Below are positions 16,877-28,116 of a stretch of 64,000 nt of DNA, piece after piece. The translations under genes and the position numbers were made by a program. How positions within the stretch are numbered: the first letter of the stretch is position 1; each line of letters starts with the position of its first letter. The stretch comes from Micromonospora lupini. GTDB lineage: Bacteria; Actinomycetota; Actinomycetes; Mycobacteriales; Micromonosporaceae. The notes beneath the pieces were generated by a model. The model was not told the DNA's origin and did not search any database. It saw only the letters and a program-made list of their open reading frames with translations. Location: assembly GCF_026342015.1 (NCBI RefSeq), contig NZ_JAPENL010000001.1:992001-1056000 (forward strand), written 5' to 3'.

Positions 16877-17129
16877 CATCTTTCGGGGTGCTGACGGAAC
16901 CCTACGACAGCCGCGCGGAGCATCGCTAGATGCAAATGGCTAGATCAAAACAGCGCCCGGACCGATTGCCACATACCGCCGCCGACCACGCCCAGGCGGC
17001 CCGCCGACCCGGTGACCCGGCGGCCCACACGCCCGGCGACCCGGCGGCTCGCTCAAGATCGACTCGGCTTCACGGAATCCGGGGTGTCCGACGCGATCGG
17101 ATACCGCAGTCTGCGGGAATCCGAGTCGA

Positions 17130-17246
17130 TCATGGACGGGCCGCCGCTCCCGCGCCGCGCTCGCAGCCGTACCGATCGGGATTCGTCTCGGCGGAGTGGA
17201 CGATCCCCGAGATGCCTTCCAGGTCCACCGAGATCAGCACCTTCAT
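17130..17246 (-). pseudogene. 5' remnant of a D-aminopeptidase (DppA, M55 family)
   Basis: From ATG 17246 the minus strand encodes MKVLISVDLEGISGIV, then HSAETNPDRY and an ERG. This is the highly typical N-terminus of M55 zinc D-aminopeptidases, including the S-x-D-x-E-G metal motif. After about 32 residues similarity stops and the frame closes at 17130. The remaining about 240 residues are missing, so it is a truncated relic. It lies 11 bases downstream of the broken TetR gene, suggesting the two were once an operon. The junction with the promoter region of AMP ligase 2 is near 17145. Confidence 0.75.
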
Positions 17247-17257
17247 CGGTCCAGGAC

Positions 17258-17690
17258 CTACGCGCTCCGGGGCTCCACCGATGCCGGCGCAGGCGCGGTC
17301 AGGCTCTGGAAGCATGGGCGCAGCAGGTCGATGATCTGCTCGGGTGAGGCGTCCGCGAGGTGCGTGAGGCGCAGCAGGTACCGCTCGGCAAGAACGCCGT
17401 GGATGATGGCGCTGAGGAGGCTGGCGCGCAGGTTGGCGTCGGGTGCCGGAATCGCCTCGGTGATCTGGTTGAGCCGGGGTTCCCCGGCGGCCCGGTAGCG
17501 GTCGGCGGCGTCGGCGTTCGTGAGCATGGAGCGCAGCACCGCCAGGGAGGCCACCGGCTCACCGGTCAGGCGCCGGCCCAGCGACGTGAGCAGCGCCTCG
17601 GCCACCTCGCCTGCGGCGCCGGTGGGCACCTCGTCGGCGGGCACCTCGACGGCCCGGGCGAAGAGCAGGTCCTTGCTGCCGAAGTCCCCT
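17258..17690 (-). pseudogene. TetR-family regulator lacking its DNA-binding domain
   Basis: The frame encodes the ligand-binding C-terminal part of a TetR repressor, beginning abruptly at FGSKDLLFARAVEVP, the end of the recognition-helix region. It continues through a helical domain (LLTSLGRRLTGEPVASLAVLRSM) to a normal-looking C-terminus. The helix-turn-helix N-terminus (about 40 residues) is absent and no start with a ribosome site precedes it; the TTG at 17701 lies in foreign sequence. The fragment is fused head to head with the NTF2-like remnant at about 17690-17697. A deletion that removed both 5' ends and the shared promoter is the simplest explanation. Confidence 0.75.
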
Positions 17691-17696
17691 GCACCA

Positions 17697-17817
17697 GACA
17701 ATCATTGCCGTTTTTCGGATCAGAGACGGCCTGGTCGTCTCGTACCGCGACTACCTCAACCCCCTGGTGCTGGCTGAGGCCCTGGCCGGCGTCAACTCCG
17801 ACACGATGGGTGTGTAG
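17697..17817 (+). pseudogene. 3' remnant of a SnoaL/NTF2-like protein
   Basis: The plus strand encodes IIAVFRIRDGLVVSYRDYLN, then PLVLAEALAG, ending at TAG 17815. This is the last strand pair of a SnoaL-like nuclear-transport-factor-2 fold protein of the type often encoded next to TetR genes. Everything upstream (about 95 residues) is missing and is replaced by the TetR fragment in opposite orientation. The stop is followed directly by the DHFR-like gene, to which it was probably once coupled. Confidence 0.7.
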
Positions 17818-17819
17818 CC

Positions 17820-18392
17820 ATGTTGATCTACGCGATGAGCGTCTCGGTGGACGGCTACGTCGCCGACCGGCACGGCGAGTTCGGGTGGGGGGCTCCCAGC
17901 GAGGAGCTGTTCGGCTTCCACCTCGAACGGGTACGCGGGCTCGGCGGCTATCTGTTGGGCCGTCGGCTCTACGAGGACATGCTGGTGTGGGAGACAGATC
18001 CGTCGATGCGCGACACCGACCTGAAGGCCGCGTTCGCCGACGTCTGGTCCGCTCTCCCGAAGGTCGTCTTCAGCCGTACGCTCGACACGGTGCAGGGCAA
18101 CGCCCGGCTCGCCGAGGCGTCGGTGGCCGAGGAGGTCGCCGCGACACTGGGCGCGACCGACCGGGACGTCGAGATCGGCGGCCCCGGCCTGGCCTCGGCG
18201 GCGTTCGAGCTGGGCCTCGTCGACGAGCTGCGCATGTTCCGCCATCCGGTCGTCGTCGGTGGCGGCACGCCCTACCTGCCACCCGTCACCGAGGACGTAC
18301 GGCTGGACCTGATCGAGACGAGGACGTTCGACTCCCGGGTGATCTACGAGCGTTACCGCCGCGTCCGGGACGACTCGGACCGACAACCATGA
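17820..18392 (+). CDS. RibD C-terminal/dihydrofolate-reductase-like protein
   Basis: This 190-residue member of the actinobacterial DHFR/RibD-like family begins MLIYAMSVSVDGYVA. It contains the cofactor-loop-like GGYLLGRRLYEDML and DVEIGGPGLASAAFELGLVDE segments, and the late VVVGGGTPYLP typical of these NADPH-binding proteins. Individual members have no established reaction. It begins two bases after the NTF2-like remnant, so it probably belonged to that lost operon and now lacks its original promoter. It is intact and convergent with operon B. A biosynthetic role in the polyketide pathway is possible but not supported. Confidence 0.8.
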   Translation: MLIYAMSVSVDGYVADRHGEFGWGAPSEELFGFHLERVRGLGGYLLGRRLYEDMLVWETDPSMRDTDLKAAFADVWSALPKVVFSRTLDTVQGNARLAEASVAEEVAATLGATDRDVEIGGPGLASAAFELGLVDELRMFRHPVVVGGGTPYLPPVTEDVRLDLIETRTFDSRVIYERYRRVRDDSDRQP

Positions 18393-18405
18393 TCAGCGCG
18401 GGCGG

Positions 18406-18723
18406 TCAGGCCAGCGCCGGCGTCTGCGCGTGGATGTGGAACCGCAGCGAACGGGCGTCGGTGAAGCACTCCCGCATCGGACGCACCAGGTCCCGGTGCT
18501 CGGGGGTGCGCTCCCAGTTCTCGAAGTCGGCCAGGCTCGCCCACTCGCTGGTGATCAGCCACTGTTCCGGGTCGGTCGACGAGCGGCAGACCTGGTCGAC
18601 CAGGTGACCCGGCACGCCGTCGGCGACGAGATGCCGCACCTCCTCGTACGCGGCGAGGAACCGCTCGGTGCGCGGCGCCGGCACCCGCACCAGGAAGACC
18701 ACTCGGGCCCGCTGCTCGCTCAT
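18406..18723 (-). CDS. Antibiotic biosynthesis monooxygenase (ABM) domain protein
   Basis: This 105-residue ferredoxin-like alpha/beta protein has VVFLVRVPAPRTERFLAAYE at the start and EQWLITSEWASLADFENWER in the middle, the signature region of ABM proteins. Such cofactor-free oxygenases oxidise anthrones and related rings to quinones in aromatic polyketide pathways. It is the last gene of operon B, coupled to the chain-length factor by an ATGA overlap, which fits a tailoring role on the nascent polyphenol. Confidence 0.82.
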   Translation of the reverse strand: MSEQRARVVFLVRVPAPRTERFLAAYEEVRHLVADGVPGHLVDQVCRSSTDPEQWLITSEWASLADFENWERTPEHRDLVRPMRECFTDARSLRFHIHAQTPALA

Positions 18724-19970
18724 GGCGTCTCTCCCCTCGTCGGCGCGGCCCCCCGCAGGACCAGCGCGCTGTTGAACCCGTCGAAGCCCCGCGCGCAGAC
18801 CAGCGCGAGCCGGCTGCGCGGCCGACGGTGCTCCCGCAGAAAGTCCAGCTCGCACCCGTCGGCCACCCGGTCCGGGCCGGCGGACGCGGGCAGCGTGTCG
18901 TGCGCGAACGCGAGCAGGGCGGTGGCCACGTCCAACGCCGAGCCGCCCTGGTGCGCCCGGCCGGTCAGCGGCTTCTGGGTGGTCACCGGCGGCGGCCGGT
19001 CGGCGAACACGGCGCGCAGCGCCTCGGCCTCGCTGCGGTCGTAGCGGGGCACACCGAGAGCGTCCGGCAGCACCACGTCGATTCCGGCCGCCGCGACGCC
19101 CGCCCGGTCCAGGGCCAGTCGCATCGCGCGGGCGTACTGGGCCGGGTCGCCGGCGCTGTCGGCAGTGGTGTGCGCGGCGTCGTGGGTGGCGCCCCAGCCG
19201 CTCACCTCGCCGTAGATCCGGGCGCCCCGCGCCAGGGCGTGCCCCAGCTCCTCCACCACGAACACCGCTCCCCCCTCGGCCGGCAGGTAGCCGCTTGCCG
19301 ACGCGTCGAACGGCCGGTACGCGCGCTCCGGGTCGGCGACGTCGCTGAGCAGACCGGAGCGCAGTTGACAGGCCAGGGCGTACGGGCTCAGCGGACACTC
19401 GGTCGCCCCGGCGATCACCACGGGCGTGCCCCGGCGTACCGCGCGGGCGGCGTGCGCGAGGCTGTCCAGCCCGCCGGCCGTCTCCGCGACAAGCACCCCG
19501 CTCGGTCCCTTGAACTGGTGGTGGATGGACAGCTGTCCGACGCTTGCCGCGTAGAACCAGGCGATCGACTGGTACGCCCCGACGGTCCGCGACGTCCCGC
19601 TCCACAGCCGTTGCAGCTCCCGCTGGCCGAACAGGTTGCCCCCGGACGAGCTGGCCAGGGTCATGGCGTAGCCGTACGGGTCGGGCGCCCGCTCGGGCAG
19701 GCCGGCGTCGGTGAGCGCCAGCCGGGTGGCGGCGAAGCCGAGGTGCGTCCACCTGTCGGTCTGCACCAGTTGCCGGCTGTCGGCGTACGAGCCGGCGGTG
19801 AAGTCGGGGACCTCGCCGCCGAAGCGGGTCGGGTAGCCGGACGGGTCGAAAAGGGTGATCGGCCCGGTGCGCCGGGTGCCGGCCAGCACGGTACGCCAGT
19901 GCGCGTCCACGCCCACGCCGCTGGGCGCGACCACACCGATGCCGGTGACGACCGCCCGGGGGCCGCTCAC
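18720..19970 (-). CDS. Type II PKS chain-length factor (KS-beta)
   Basis: This 416-residue partner of KS-alpha sets chain length and lacks the nucleophile. In most CLFs the cysteine position is Gln in an AEQAGG context. Here it reads AETAGG, so Thr164 replaces Gln. The first His motif is also lost ([11 protein letters not shown]), and the GH motif reads [12 protein letters not shown]. The remaining fold is conserved, with [14 protein letters not shown] at the start and [12 protein letters not shown] at the end. It starts at GTG 19970 in a GTGA overlap with KS-alpha, as expected for a stoichiometric heterodimer. Gate residues defining polyketide length need a structural alignment. Confidence 0.92.
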   Translation of the reverse strand: MSGPRAVVTGIGVVAPSGVGVDAHWRTVLAGTRRTGPITLFDPSGYPTRFGGEVPDFTAGSYADSRQLVQTDRWTHLGFAATRLALTDAGLPERAPDPYGYAMTLASSSGGNLFGQRELQRLWSGTSRTVGAYQSIAWFYAASVGQLSIHHQFKGPSGVLVAETAGGLDSLAHAARAVRRGTPVVIAGATECPLSPYALACQLRSGLLSDVADPERAYRPFDASASGYLPAEGGAVFVVEELGHALARGARIYGEVSGWGATHDAAHTTADSAGDPAQYARAMRLALDRAGVAAAGIDVVLPDALGVPRYDRSEAEALRAVFADRPPPVTTQKPLTGRAHQGGSALDVATALLAFAHDTLPASAGPDRVADGCELDFLREHRRPRSRLALVCARGFDGFNSALVLRGAAPTRGETP

Positions 19971-21241
19971 GCCGCCACCGTCGGGGGCAGCCGGCGGAAC
20001 ACCATCGCCGACTGGAAGCCGCCGAACCCGCTGCCCACCGACAGGGCCACGTTGACGGGCACCTCCCGCGCCTCGTTGGGCACGTAGTCCAGGTCGCACT
20101 CCGGGTCGCGGGTGCTCCAGTTGGCAGTGGGCGGCACCACGCCGAACTCGATCGCGAGGGCGCAGGCCGCCATCTCGATCGACCCGATCGCCCCGAGCGA
20201 GTGCCCCACCATCGACTTGATCGAGCTGATCGGCACCCGGTACGCGGCCTGGCCCAGCGCCCGTTTGAACGCGGCCGTCTCGTGCCTGTCGTTCTGCCGG
20301 GTGCCCGAGCCGTGGGCGCTGATGTAGGAGACCTGCTCGGGGGCGACGCGGCCCTGCCGCAGCGCGTCGGTGACGGCGAGGCCCATCTCCAGCCCGTCCG
20401 GGCGCAGCCCCGTCATGTGGTAGCCGTTGCTGCGGCTGGCGTACCCGGCGACCTCGCAGTAGACGTGGGCGCCGCGCCGCCGGGCGTGCTCGGCCTCCTC
20501 CAACACCAGCACCGCCGCGCCCTCGGCAAGCACGAACCCGTGCCGGTCGGCGTCGAAGGGACGGGAGGCGTGCGCGGGATCGTCGTTGTCGGGGCTGGTC
20601 GCCTTGATCGCGTCGAACGAGGCGACGGTGACCGGTGAGATCGGCGAGTCGGCCGCGCCGGCCAGCACGATGTCCGCCTCGCCGTCCACGATGAGCTGGT
20701 GGGCGTACCCGATGGCGTCGATGCCCGACGTGCAGCCGGTGGAGACCACAAGCGCCGGGCCGTGCAGCCCGTGCCGGCACGCCACGTCGGCGGCCAGGCT
20801 GCTGGGCACCAGCGCCTGGTACAGGTACGGGCCGCCGAGCGCCGCGTCGACCAGCCACCGCCGGCCGTTGTCGCTGACCCGCACGTACTCCTGTTCCAGT
20901 GCCATCGTGCCGCCCACGGCGGTGCCGAGCACCACCCCGGCGCGGTCCCGCTCGGCGTCGCCGAGCACCAGGCCGGCGTCGGCAATCGCCTCGGTGGAGC
21001 AGGCGAGCGCGAACTGCACGTACCGGTCGGCGCGGCGGCGCTCGGCGTCGGTGAGCCCGGCGGCGATCGGGTCGAAGTCGCACTCGGCGGCGATCTGCGA
21101 GCGGAACGGCGACGGGTCGAAGAAGCTGATCCGTCGGGTGGCAGTTCGTCCCTCGGTGATGGTCTTCCAGAAGCGGTCCCGGCTGGCCCCGCCAGGCGCG
21201 ACCACCCCGATGCCTGTCACCACCGTGCGTCGCCCGGTCAT
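19967..21241 (-). CDS. Type II PKS ketosynthase alpha (KS-alpha)
   Basis: This 424-residue catalytic subunit builds an aromatic poly-beta-ketone from malonyl-ACP. The active site is complete: Cys170 in [11 protein letters not shown], His310 in SAHGSGT and His347 in [12 protein letters not shown]. The sequence type (TGCTSG rather than TACASG, and [19 protein letters not shown]) is that of aromatic minimal-PKS ketosynthases, distinct from the FabF-type enzyme in operon A. It heterodimerises with the CLF that follows. The cognate ACP is most likely the ACP domain fused to the cyclase at 21694. A 55-base gap separates it from the cupin gene. Confidence 0.95.
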   Translation of the reverse strand: MTGRRTVVTGIGVVAPGGASRDRFWKTITEGRTATRRISFFDPSPFRSQIAAECDFDPIAAGLTDAERRRADRYVQFALACSTEAIADAGLVLGDAERDRAGVVLGTAVGGTMALEQEYVRVSDNGRRWLVDAALGGPYLYQALVPSSLAADVACRHGLHGPALVVSTGCTSGIDAIGYAHQLIVDGEADIVLAGAADSPISPVTVASFDAIKATSPDNDDPAHASRPFDADRHGFVLAEGAAVLVLEEAEHARRRGAHVYCEVAGYASRSNGYHMTGLRPDGLEMGLAVTDALRQGRVAPEQVSYISAHGSGTRQNDRHETAAFKRALGQAAYRVPISSIKSMVGHSLGAIGSIEMAACALAIEFGVVPPTANWSTRDPECDLDYVPNEAREVPVNVALSVGSGFGGFQSAMVFRRLPPTVAA

Positions 21242-21296
21242 CGCGCCACCTCCGTTCGCGACTGCGGGGCTCGCAGACCCGGCTCACTCCTCGCGC

Positions 21297-24002
<2,706 letters not shown>

Positions 24003-24021
24003 TGCTCACCCATCCCCGCCG

Positions 24022-24684
24022 TCAGGCCGGATCCAGCTCGACCAGTGGCTGGTCGTACTCCACCGGCTGGCCGTCCCCGACGAGGATCGCGACCACCCGC
24101 CCGGCCCGGTCGGCGGTCACCTCGTTCATCAGCTTCATCGCCTCGACGATCGCGACCGGCTGGCCGGGGCGGACCAGGTCGCCCACCGCGACGAACGGCC
24201 CGGCGCCGGGCTCCGGAGCGCGGTAGAACGTGCCGACGATGGGTGCCCGGACCGTGGCGCGTCCGGGGACCGGCGGCCGGATCAGCGCGATGGGCGGGCC
24301 GGGCACGGCCGCGCCGGCCGGCGGGGTGGCACCGGCCGGCGGCGGGGTCGGCGGTACGGGTGACCGCCCGGCCGCCTCGTCCGGATGCCACTGGACCTCC
24401 AGCACGGTCGTCCCGCTGCAGAGCCGGATCCGGCGCACCGGCCCGGGGAGTTCGGCGAGCAGGTGCCGCGCCTGCCGACGCAGTCCGACGAGCACCTCCT
24501 CGCCGTCGGCGTCGGTCTCCCCGTGCCCGTCCGCCGGGTGGCGCCCGTCCGGGCGGACGTCGTCTCGACCGTCGGCCGCCACGGCGGTCTGCGCCGCAGG
24601 TCGGCCGTCACCGTCGAGCCGGGCGTCACCGTCGGGTCGGCCGTTCTGGCCGTCCATGGTGGACACGGTGGGGGCGGCGGTCAT
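24022..24684 (-). CDS. accB: Biotin carboxyl carrier protein of acetyl-CoA carboxylase
   Basis: This 220-residue protein has a C-terminal biotinyl domain (about 142-220) with Lys184 in VEAMKLMNEV and the thumb-containing strand APIVGTFYRAPEPG. The N-terminal about 60 residues are Asp/Gly-rich and disordered, and a Pro/Ala linker joins them to the biotinyl domain. It accepts CO2 from AccC and delivers it to the AccDA carboxyltransferase. ATG 24684 overlaps the AccDA stop (ATGA), and 19 bases separate it from accC. Confidence 0.92.
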   Translation of the reverse strand: MTAAPTVSTMDGQNGRPDGDARLDGDGRPAAQTAVAADGRDDVRPDGRHPADGHGETDADGEEVLVGLRRQARHLLAELPGPVRRIRLCSGTTVLEVQWHPDEAAGRSPVPPTPPPAGATPPAGAAVPGPPIALIRPPVPGRATVRAPIVGTFYRAPEPGAGPFVAVGDLVRPGQPVAIVEAMKLMNEVTADRAGRVVAILVGDGQPVEYDQPLVELDPA

Positions 24685-26441
24685 CGGGCGCCCGCCCGGA
24701 CGCCGGCGCGGGTGGCGCCGAACCGGCGGAACCGCTGCCGGCGCAGGCGCACAAGCATCGCGGGCGGCACGTCCAGCAGCGGCAGCAGGTTCGCCAGCAA
24801 CGCGGCGCGCAGCCGTCGGGCGGTCTCCGCGGGGTCTTCGTGCGCGGCCGTCGCCGGTTCGGGGACGATCTCGTCGACGACGCCGAGGCGACACAGGTCG
24901 GGTGCGGTCAGCCTCAGCGCGCGGGCGGCCTGCGGCGCGGCGGAGCGGTCCGGCCAGAGGATGGCGGCGCAGCCCTCCGGGCTGATCACCGAATAGACGG
25001 CGTGTTGGAGCATCAGCACCCGGTCGGCGACGGCGAGGGCCAGCGCGCCACCACTGCCGCCCTCACCGGTGATCACCGCGAGGACGGGGGTGGGCAGCAC
25101 GGTGAGGGTGAGGATGTTCTCGGCGATGGCGGCCGCCTGGCCCTGCTCCTCGGCGCTGACACCCGGGTCGGCGCCGGGGGTGTCGACGAGGGTGACCACC
25201 GGCAGGCCGAGGCGGGCGGCGAGACGCATCAGTCGCAGCGCCTTGCGGTGCCCGGCGGGACTGGCCATCCCGAAGTTGCGGGCGACCAGGTCGGCTGTGG
25301 TGTGCCCCTTCTGGTGACCGATGACCATGACGTGCCGGCCGGCCAGCCGCGCGACACCGCCGACGATGGCGGGACAGTCCCCACCGAGCCGGTCGCCGTG
25401 CAGCTCGAGAAACCCGTCGAACACCGAGTCGAGGTAGTCAAGTGTGGTCGGTCGGCCCGGGTGGCGGGCCGTGCGCACGGTGTCCCACGCGTCGCGTACC
25501 GCAGGGGTCTGGTCGTCGGCCGGCCGCTCCCCGACCGCGCGGTGGCCGTCGGCCACCGCCGGCGGGACGGTCGGGGTCGCCAGGCGCTCGTGGTGTGGCG
25601 CCGGCTCCTGACGGGGTACGGGCGGACGCGCCGGACGGCCGGTGCGGGCCGCCGCGAGCAGCGCGGCCAGTCGACCCCGCAGTGATCGGCGCTGCACCAC
25701 CATGTCCACCTGACCGTGGCGCAGCAGGAAGTCGGCGGTCTGGAAGCCCTCCGGCAACGCCCGGCCGGTGACCTGGCGGATCACCCGTGGCCCGGCGAAC
25801 CCCATCCGGGCGCCACTCTCGGCGAGCACCAGGTCGGTGTTGGTCGCGAACGACGCCGCCACCCCGCCGTAGGTCGGGTCGGTGAGCACGCTGACGGTGA
25901 GCAGACCCGCCTCGCGCAGCGCGGCGATGGCCTGGCTGACGGTTGCCATCTGCATCAGCGACAGGGCGCCCTCCTGCATCCGTGCCCCACCGGACGCGGT
26001 GACGAGGATGAGCGGCACACGGTCGTCAAGCGCCCGCTCGGCGGTGCGGGTGATCAGCTCACCCACCGCGCAGCCGAGGCTGCCGCCGAGGAAGCGGAAG
26101 TCCATCACGGCCAGGGCGGCCGGCTGTCCGCCGATGGTGGCGGTGGCGCAGAGGACCGCCTCGGCCAGGCCCGTGCTGATCCGCGCGGCGCTGAGCCGGT
26201 GCGGGTAGGGCAGGACGTCGACGAAGTCGAGCGGGTCGGCCTCGGGCAACTGGTCGGGCAGGAGGCGCAGGGAGCCCGGGTCCACGAGCTGCCGCAGTCG
26301 TTCCGGGGCACCGAGCCGGGTGTGTTCCCCACACTCCGGGCAGACGTCCAGGTTGCGGTGCAGCCGCTTGCGATAGAGCAGGCTCGCACAGCCGGCGCAG
26401 CGGGACCAGAGCTGCTCCGCGGGCCCGGCGGCGGCGGTCAC
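24681..26441 (-). CDS. accDA: Fused acetyl-CoA carboxylase carboxyltransferase (AccD-AccA)
   Basis: This 586-residue protein joins both carboxyltransferase subunits. The AccD part (about 1-290) has the four-cysteine zinc ribbon (Cys15, Cys18, Cys34, Cys37) and the GGSLGCAVGELI and SGGARMQEGALSLMQM motifs. After a Pro-rich linker, the AccA part (about 320-586) has VMVIGHQKG, DTPGADPGVSAEEQGQA and GEGGSGGALALA. It starts at GTG 26441, overlapping the TcmI-type gene by 4 bases. With accB and accC it completes an acetyl-CoA carboxylase inside the PKS operon, making malonyl-CoA extender units. Confidence 0.92.
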   Translation of the reverse strand: MTAAAGPAEQLWSRCAGCASLLYRKRLHRNLDVCPECGEHTRLGAPERLRQLVDPGSLRLLPDQLPEADPLDFVDVLPYPHRLSAARISTGLAEAVLCATATIGGQPAALAVMDFRFLGGSLGCAVGELITRTAERALDDRVPLILVTASGGARMQEGALSLMQMATVSQAIAALREAGLLTVSVLTDPTYGGVAASFATNTDLVLAESGARMGFAGPRVIRQVTGRALPEGFQTADFLLRHGQVDMVVQRRSLRGRLAALLAAARTGRPARPPVPRQEPAPHHERLATPTVPPAVADGHRAVGERPADDQTPAVRDAWDTVRTARHPGRPTTLDYLDSVFDGFLELHGDRLGGDCPAIVGGVARLAGRHVMVIGHQKGHTTADLVARNFGMASPAGHRKALRLMRLAARLGLPVVTLVDTPGADPGVSAEEQGQAAAIAENILTLTVLPTPVLAVITGEGGSGGALALAVADRVLMLQHAVYSVISPEGCAAILWPDRSAAPQAARALRLTAPDLCRLGVVDEIVPEPATAAHEDPAETARRLRAALLANLLPLLDVPPAMLVRLRRQRFRRFGATRAGVRAGAR

Positions 26442-26776
26442 GAGCGCCTCCCGGCGTCCGGGGCGTCGAACCGGTAGAAGCAGTGCGCCATCGCGTCGCG
26501 GGGCGAGCGCCAGGTCGGCAGGTACGGCGAGACGTACGGCCGCAGCCGGTCGCTGACCCGGACGAACTCGGGGTGACCACGGGCGGCCTCCACCGCCTCC
26601 TGGGCCGGCTGCTCGGTGTCGAGCAGGTGCACGTAGAGGTCGTGCAGTCGGTACAGCGAGCGGTGCCGGACGCCGACCAGACGCGGCAGCTCGGTCGCGT
26701 CCGACTCGGCGAAGATGTCGGCCACCTGTTCCTCGGCGGTCGGTACGACCTTCGCGACGATAAGCGATCGGTCCAT
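26438..26776 (-). CDS. TcmI-type polyketide cyclase 1
   Basis: This 112-residue ferredoxin-like protein has the TcmI/SchA-CurD family pattern IFAESDATELPRLVGVRHRSLY near the start and YLPTWRSPRDAMAHCFYRFD at the end. These cyclases close the last ring or rings of tetracenomycin-like and pentangular polyketides. It is the first gene of operon B, starting at ATG 26776 after GGGGGAGGC. A paralogue with about 60% similar sequence is encoded on the opposite strand at 28117. Having two suggests successive ring closures, or a decoration function for one. Confidence 0.88.
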   Translation of the reverse strand: MDRSLIVAKVVPTAEEQVADIFAESDATELPRLVGVRHRSLYRLHDLYVHLLDTEQPAQEAVEAARGHPEFVRVSDRLRPYVSPYLPTWRSPRDAMAHCFYRFDAPDAGRRS

Positions 26777-26863
26777 GGCTGGGCCTCCCCCCACGGCGTC
26801 CGGGCCGGCCGGTGAACCTCCGGACGCGCTGGACGACTGCGGCCACGATGCGGCAGTAGTCGT

Positions 26864-26926
26864 CACGGCGGCGTCACCGCGGCAGGCCGACAGGCGACGC
26901 TGCACGGTGACGCTGCGTTGACGCAA
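26864..26926 (-). promoter_or_regulatory. Candidate SARP-binding repeats upstream of operon B
   Basis: The divergent intergenic region between TcmI 1 and the SARP gene contains GACGC three times on the plus strand (26896, 26909, 26920), spaced 13 and 11 bases. Two GTGACG copies on the minus strand lie within 26864-26885. SARP activators bind direct repeats about one helical turn apart. A related GTGACG pair occurs at 28020-28031, before TcmI 2. This is a positional and motif argument only. Confidence 0.4.
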
Positions 26927-27039
26927 CCTGTGCATCAGCTATGCGTCTCATGTGCACGGCGCGATCGGCGAGAATGACGTTTCAGCACTTCAGAACCGAT
27001 CTCATGGTTGGCCGCCCCGACAGCCTGCCAACGCCGCCG

Positions 27040-27067
27040 TTGACTCAACGTGACCATTATTGATAAT
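27040..27067 (+). promoter_or_regulatory. Sigma-70-like promoter of the SARP gene
   Basis: TTGACT (27040-27045) and GATAAT (27062-27067) are separated by 16 bases in an AT-rich island. Transcription would start near 27074, about 137 bases ahead of the favoured SARP start at 27211. The match to the vegetative consensus is strong for such a GC-rich genome. Confidence 0.7.
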
Positions 27068-27210
27068 CTTCACGGTGGACAGCCCGGCCGCTCAGACGGG
27101 CGGTGCCGCGCCTTCACAGCCGTGGTCGCATGCCATCGTCGGGGTCGACACGGCAGCCGATCCGGGACACAGCAGACAGTCGGGACGAGCGTTCCGCAGG
27201 GGGTGCCGCC

Positions 27211-28023
27211 GTGGCCGCTGAGCCGTCCGTGCCGACCGCCACAGGTCCCGGCGAGGCCGACCTCGCACTGCACCTGCTCGGCGGCTTCCGGCTCCTGGAC
27301 GCCACCGCGCACATCGTGGTGCCGCGCGGGCTGCAACGGGTGATCGCGCTGATCGGGCTGCGTCCCGGCGCCACCCGCAGCCAACTGGCCGGGCTGCTCT
27401 GGCCCGACGTGTCGGAGGAGCGGGCGCTGTCGTCGCTGCGCACCGCGCTGTGGCGGCTGCGGCAGGACCCGTGCTGCCCGATGGTCGTGGCCGGCGACAC
27501 GGTCCGACTGGACCCGGCGGTGCGGCTCGACGTGGACGACCTCGTGCAGACGGCCGCCCGCGTCCGCAACGGCGACGACCCGCGCACCACCGCCGGGGCG
27601 CTCGCCGCCGGCCGGCACGACCTGCTCCCCGGCTGGTACGACGACTGGGTGCTGCTGGACCGGGAACGGCTGCGACAGTTGCGCCTGCACATGCTGGAGC
27701 AGGTGGCCGCACAGCACCTCGCGGCGGGGCGGCACGGCGAGGCCCTCGAAGCCGCGTTGGAGGCGATGGCCGCCGAGCCGCTGCGCGAGACGCCGCACCG
27801 GCTGGTGGTACGCATCCACCTCGCCGAGGGCAACGCCTTCGAGGCCGTCCACGCCTTCTACGTCTACCGGGATCTGTTACGCCGGGAGCTACGCCTGGAG
27901 CCCAGCCCGGCGATGAGCGCCCTGCTCGACGACACGCTCGCCCCGATCCGGGCGGCCACCCGCGCCGCCACCCCCGGCCAGCAGGCCGCCGCCCGACCGT
28001 CACCGGCCGGACGGAACACGTGA
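27211..28023 (+). CDS. SARP-family transcriptional activator
   Basis: This 270-residue regulator has an N-terminal winged helix (LALHLLGGFRLL through AGLLWPDVSEERALSSLRTALWRLR) and a C-terminal bacterial transcriptional activation (BTAD) domain (WVLLDRERLRQLRLHMLEQVA, LRRELRLEPSPAM). It lacks the ATPase part, as pathway-specific SARPs do. I choose GTG 27211 because AGGGGG lies 7 bases upstream; the frame is open to GTG 27103 and ATG 27130, which have poor ribosome sites. It is divergent from operon B and the first gene of operon C, so it probably activates both. Confidence 0.88.
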   Translation: MAAEPSVPTATGPGEADLALHLLGGFRLLDATAHIVVPRGLQRVIALIGLRPGATRSQLAGLLWPDVSEERALSSLRTALWRLRQDPCCPMVVAGDTVRLDPAVRLDVDDLVQTAARVRNGDDPRTTAGALAAGRHDLLPGWYDDWVLLDRERLRQLRLHMLEQVAAQHLAAGRHGEALEAALEAMAAEPLRETPHRLVVRIHLAEGNAFEAVHAFYVYRDLLRRELRLEPSPAMSALLDDTLAPIRAATRAATPGQQAAARPSPAGRNT

Positions 28024-28116
28024 CGGTGACGTGACACACCCTGCGGCACGGTGTGCGCAACGAGCACGTGACCACCGGCCTCCGGGTCGGGATCGGCCAC
28101 CGGCGGAAGGGTTCCC

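Noticed and set aside
16930..17334. Plus-strand open frame in the scar region
   Set aside because: Low-complexity Arg/Pro sequence with no ribosome site or similarity. It runs antisense to the DppA relic.
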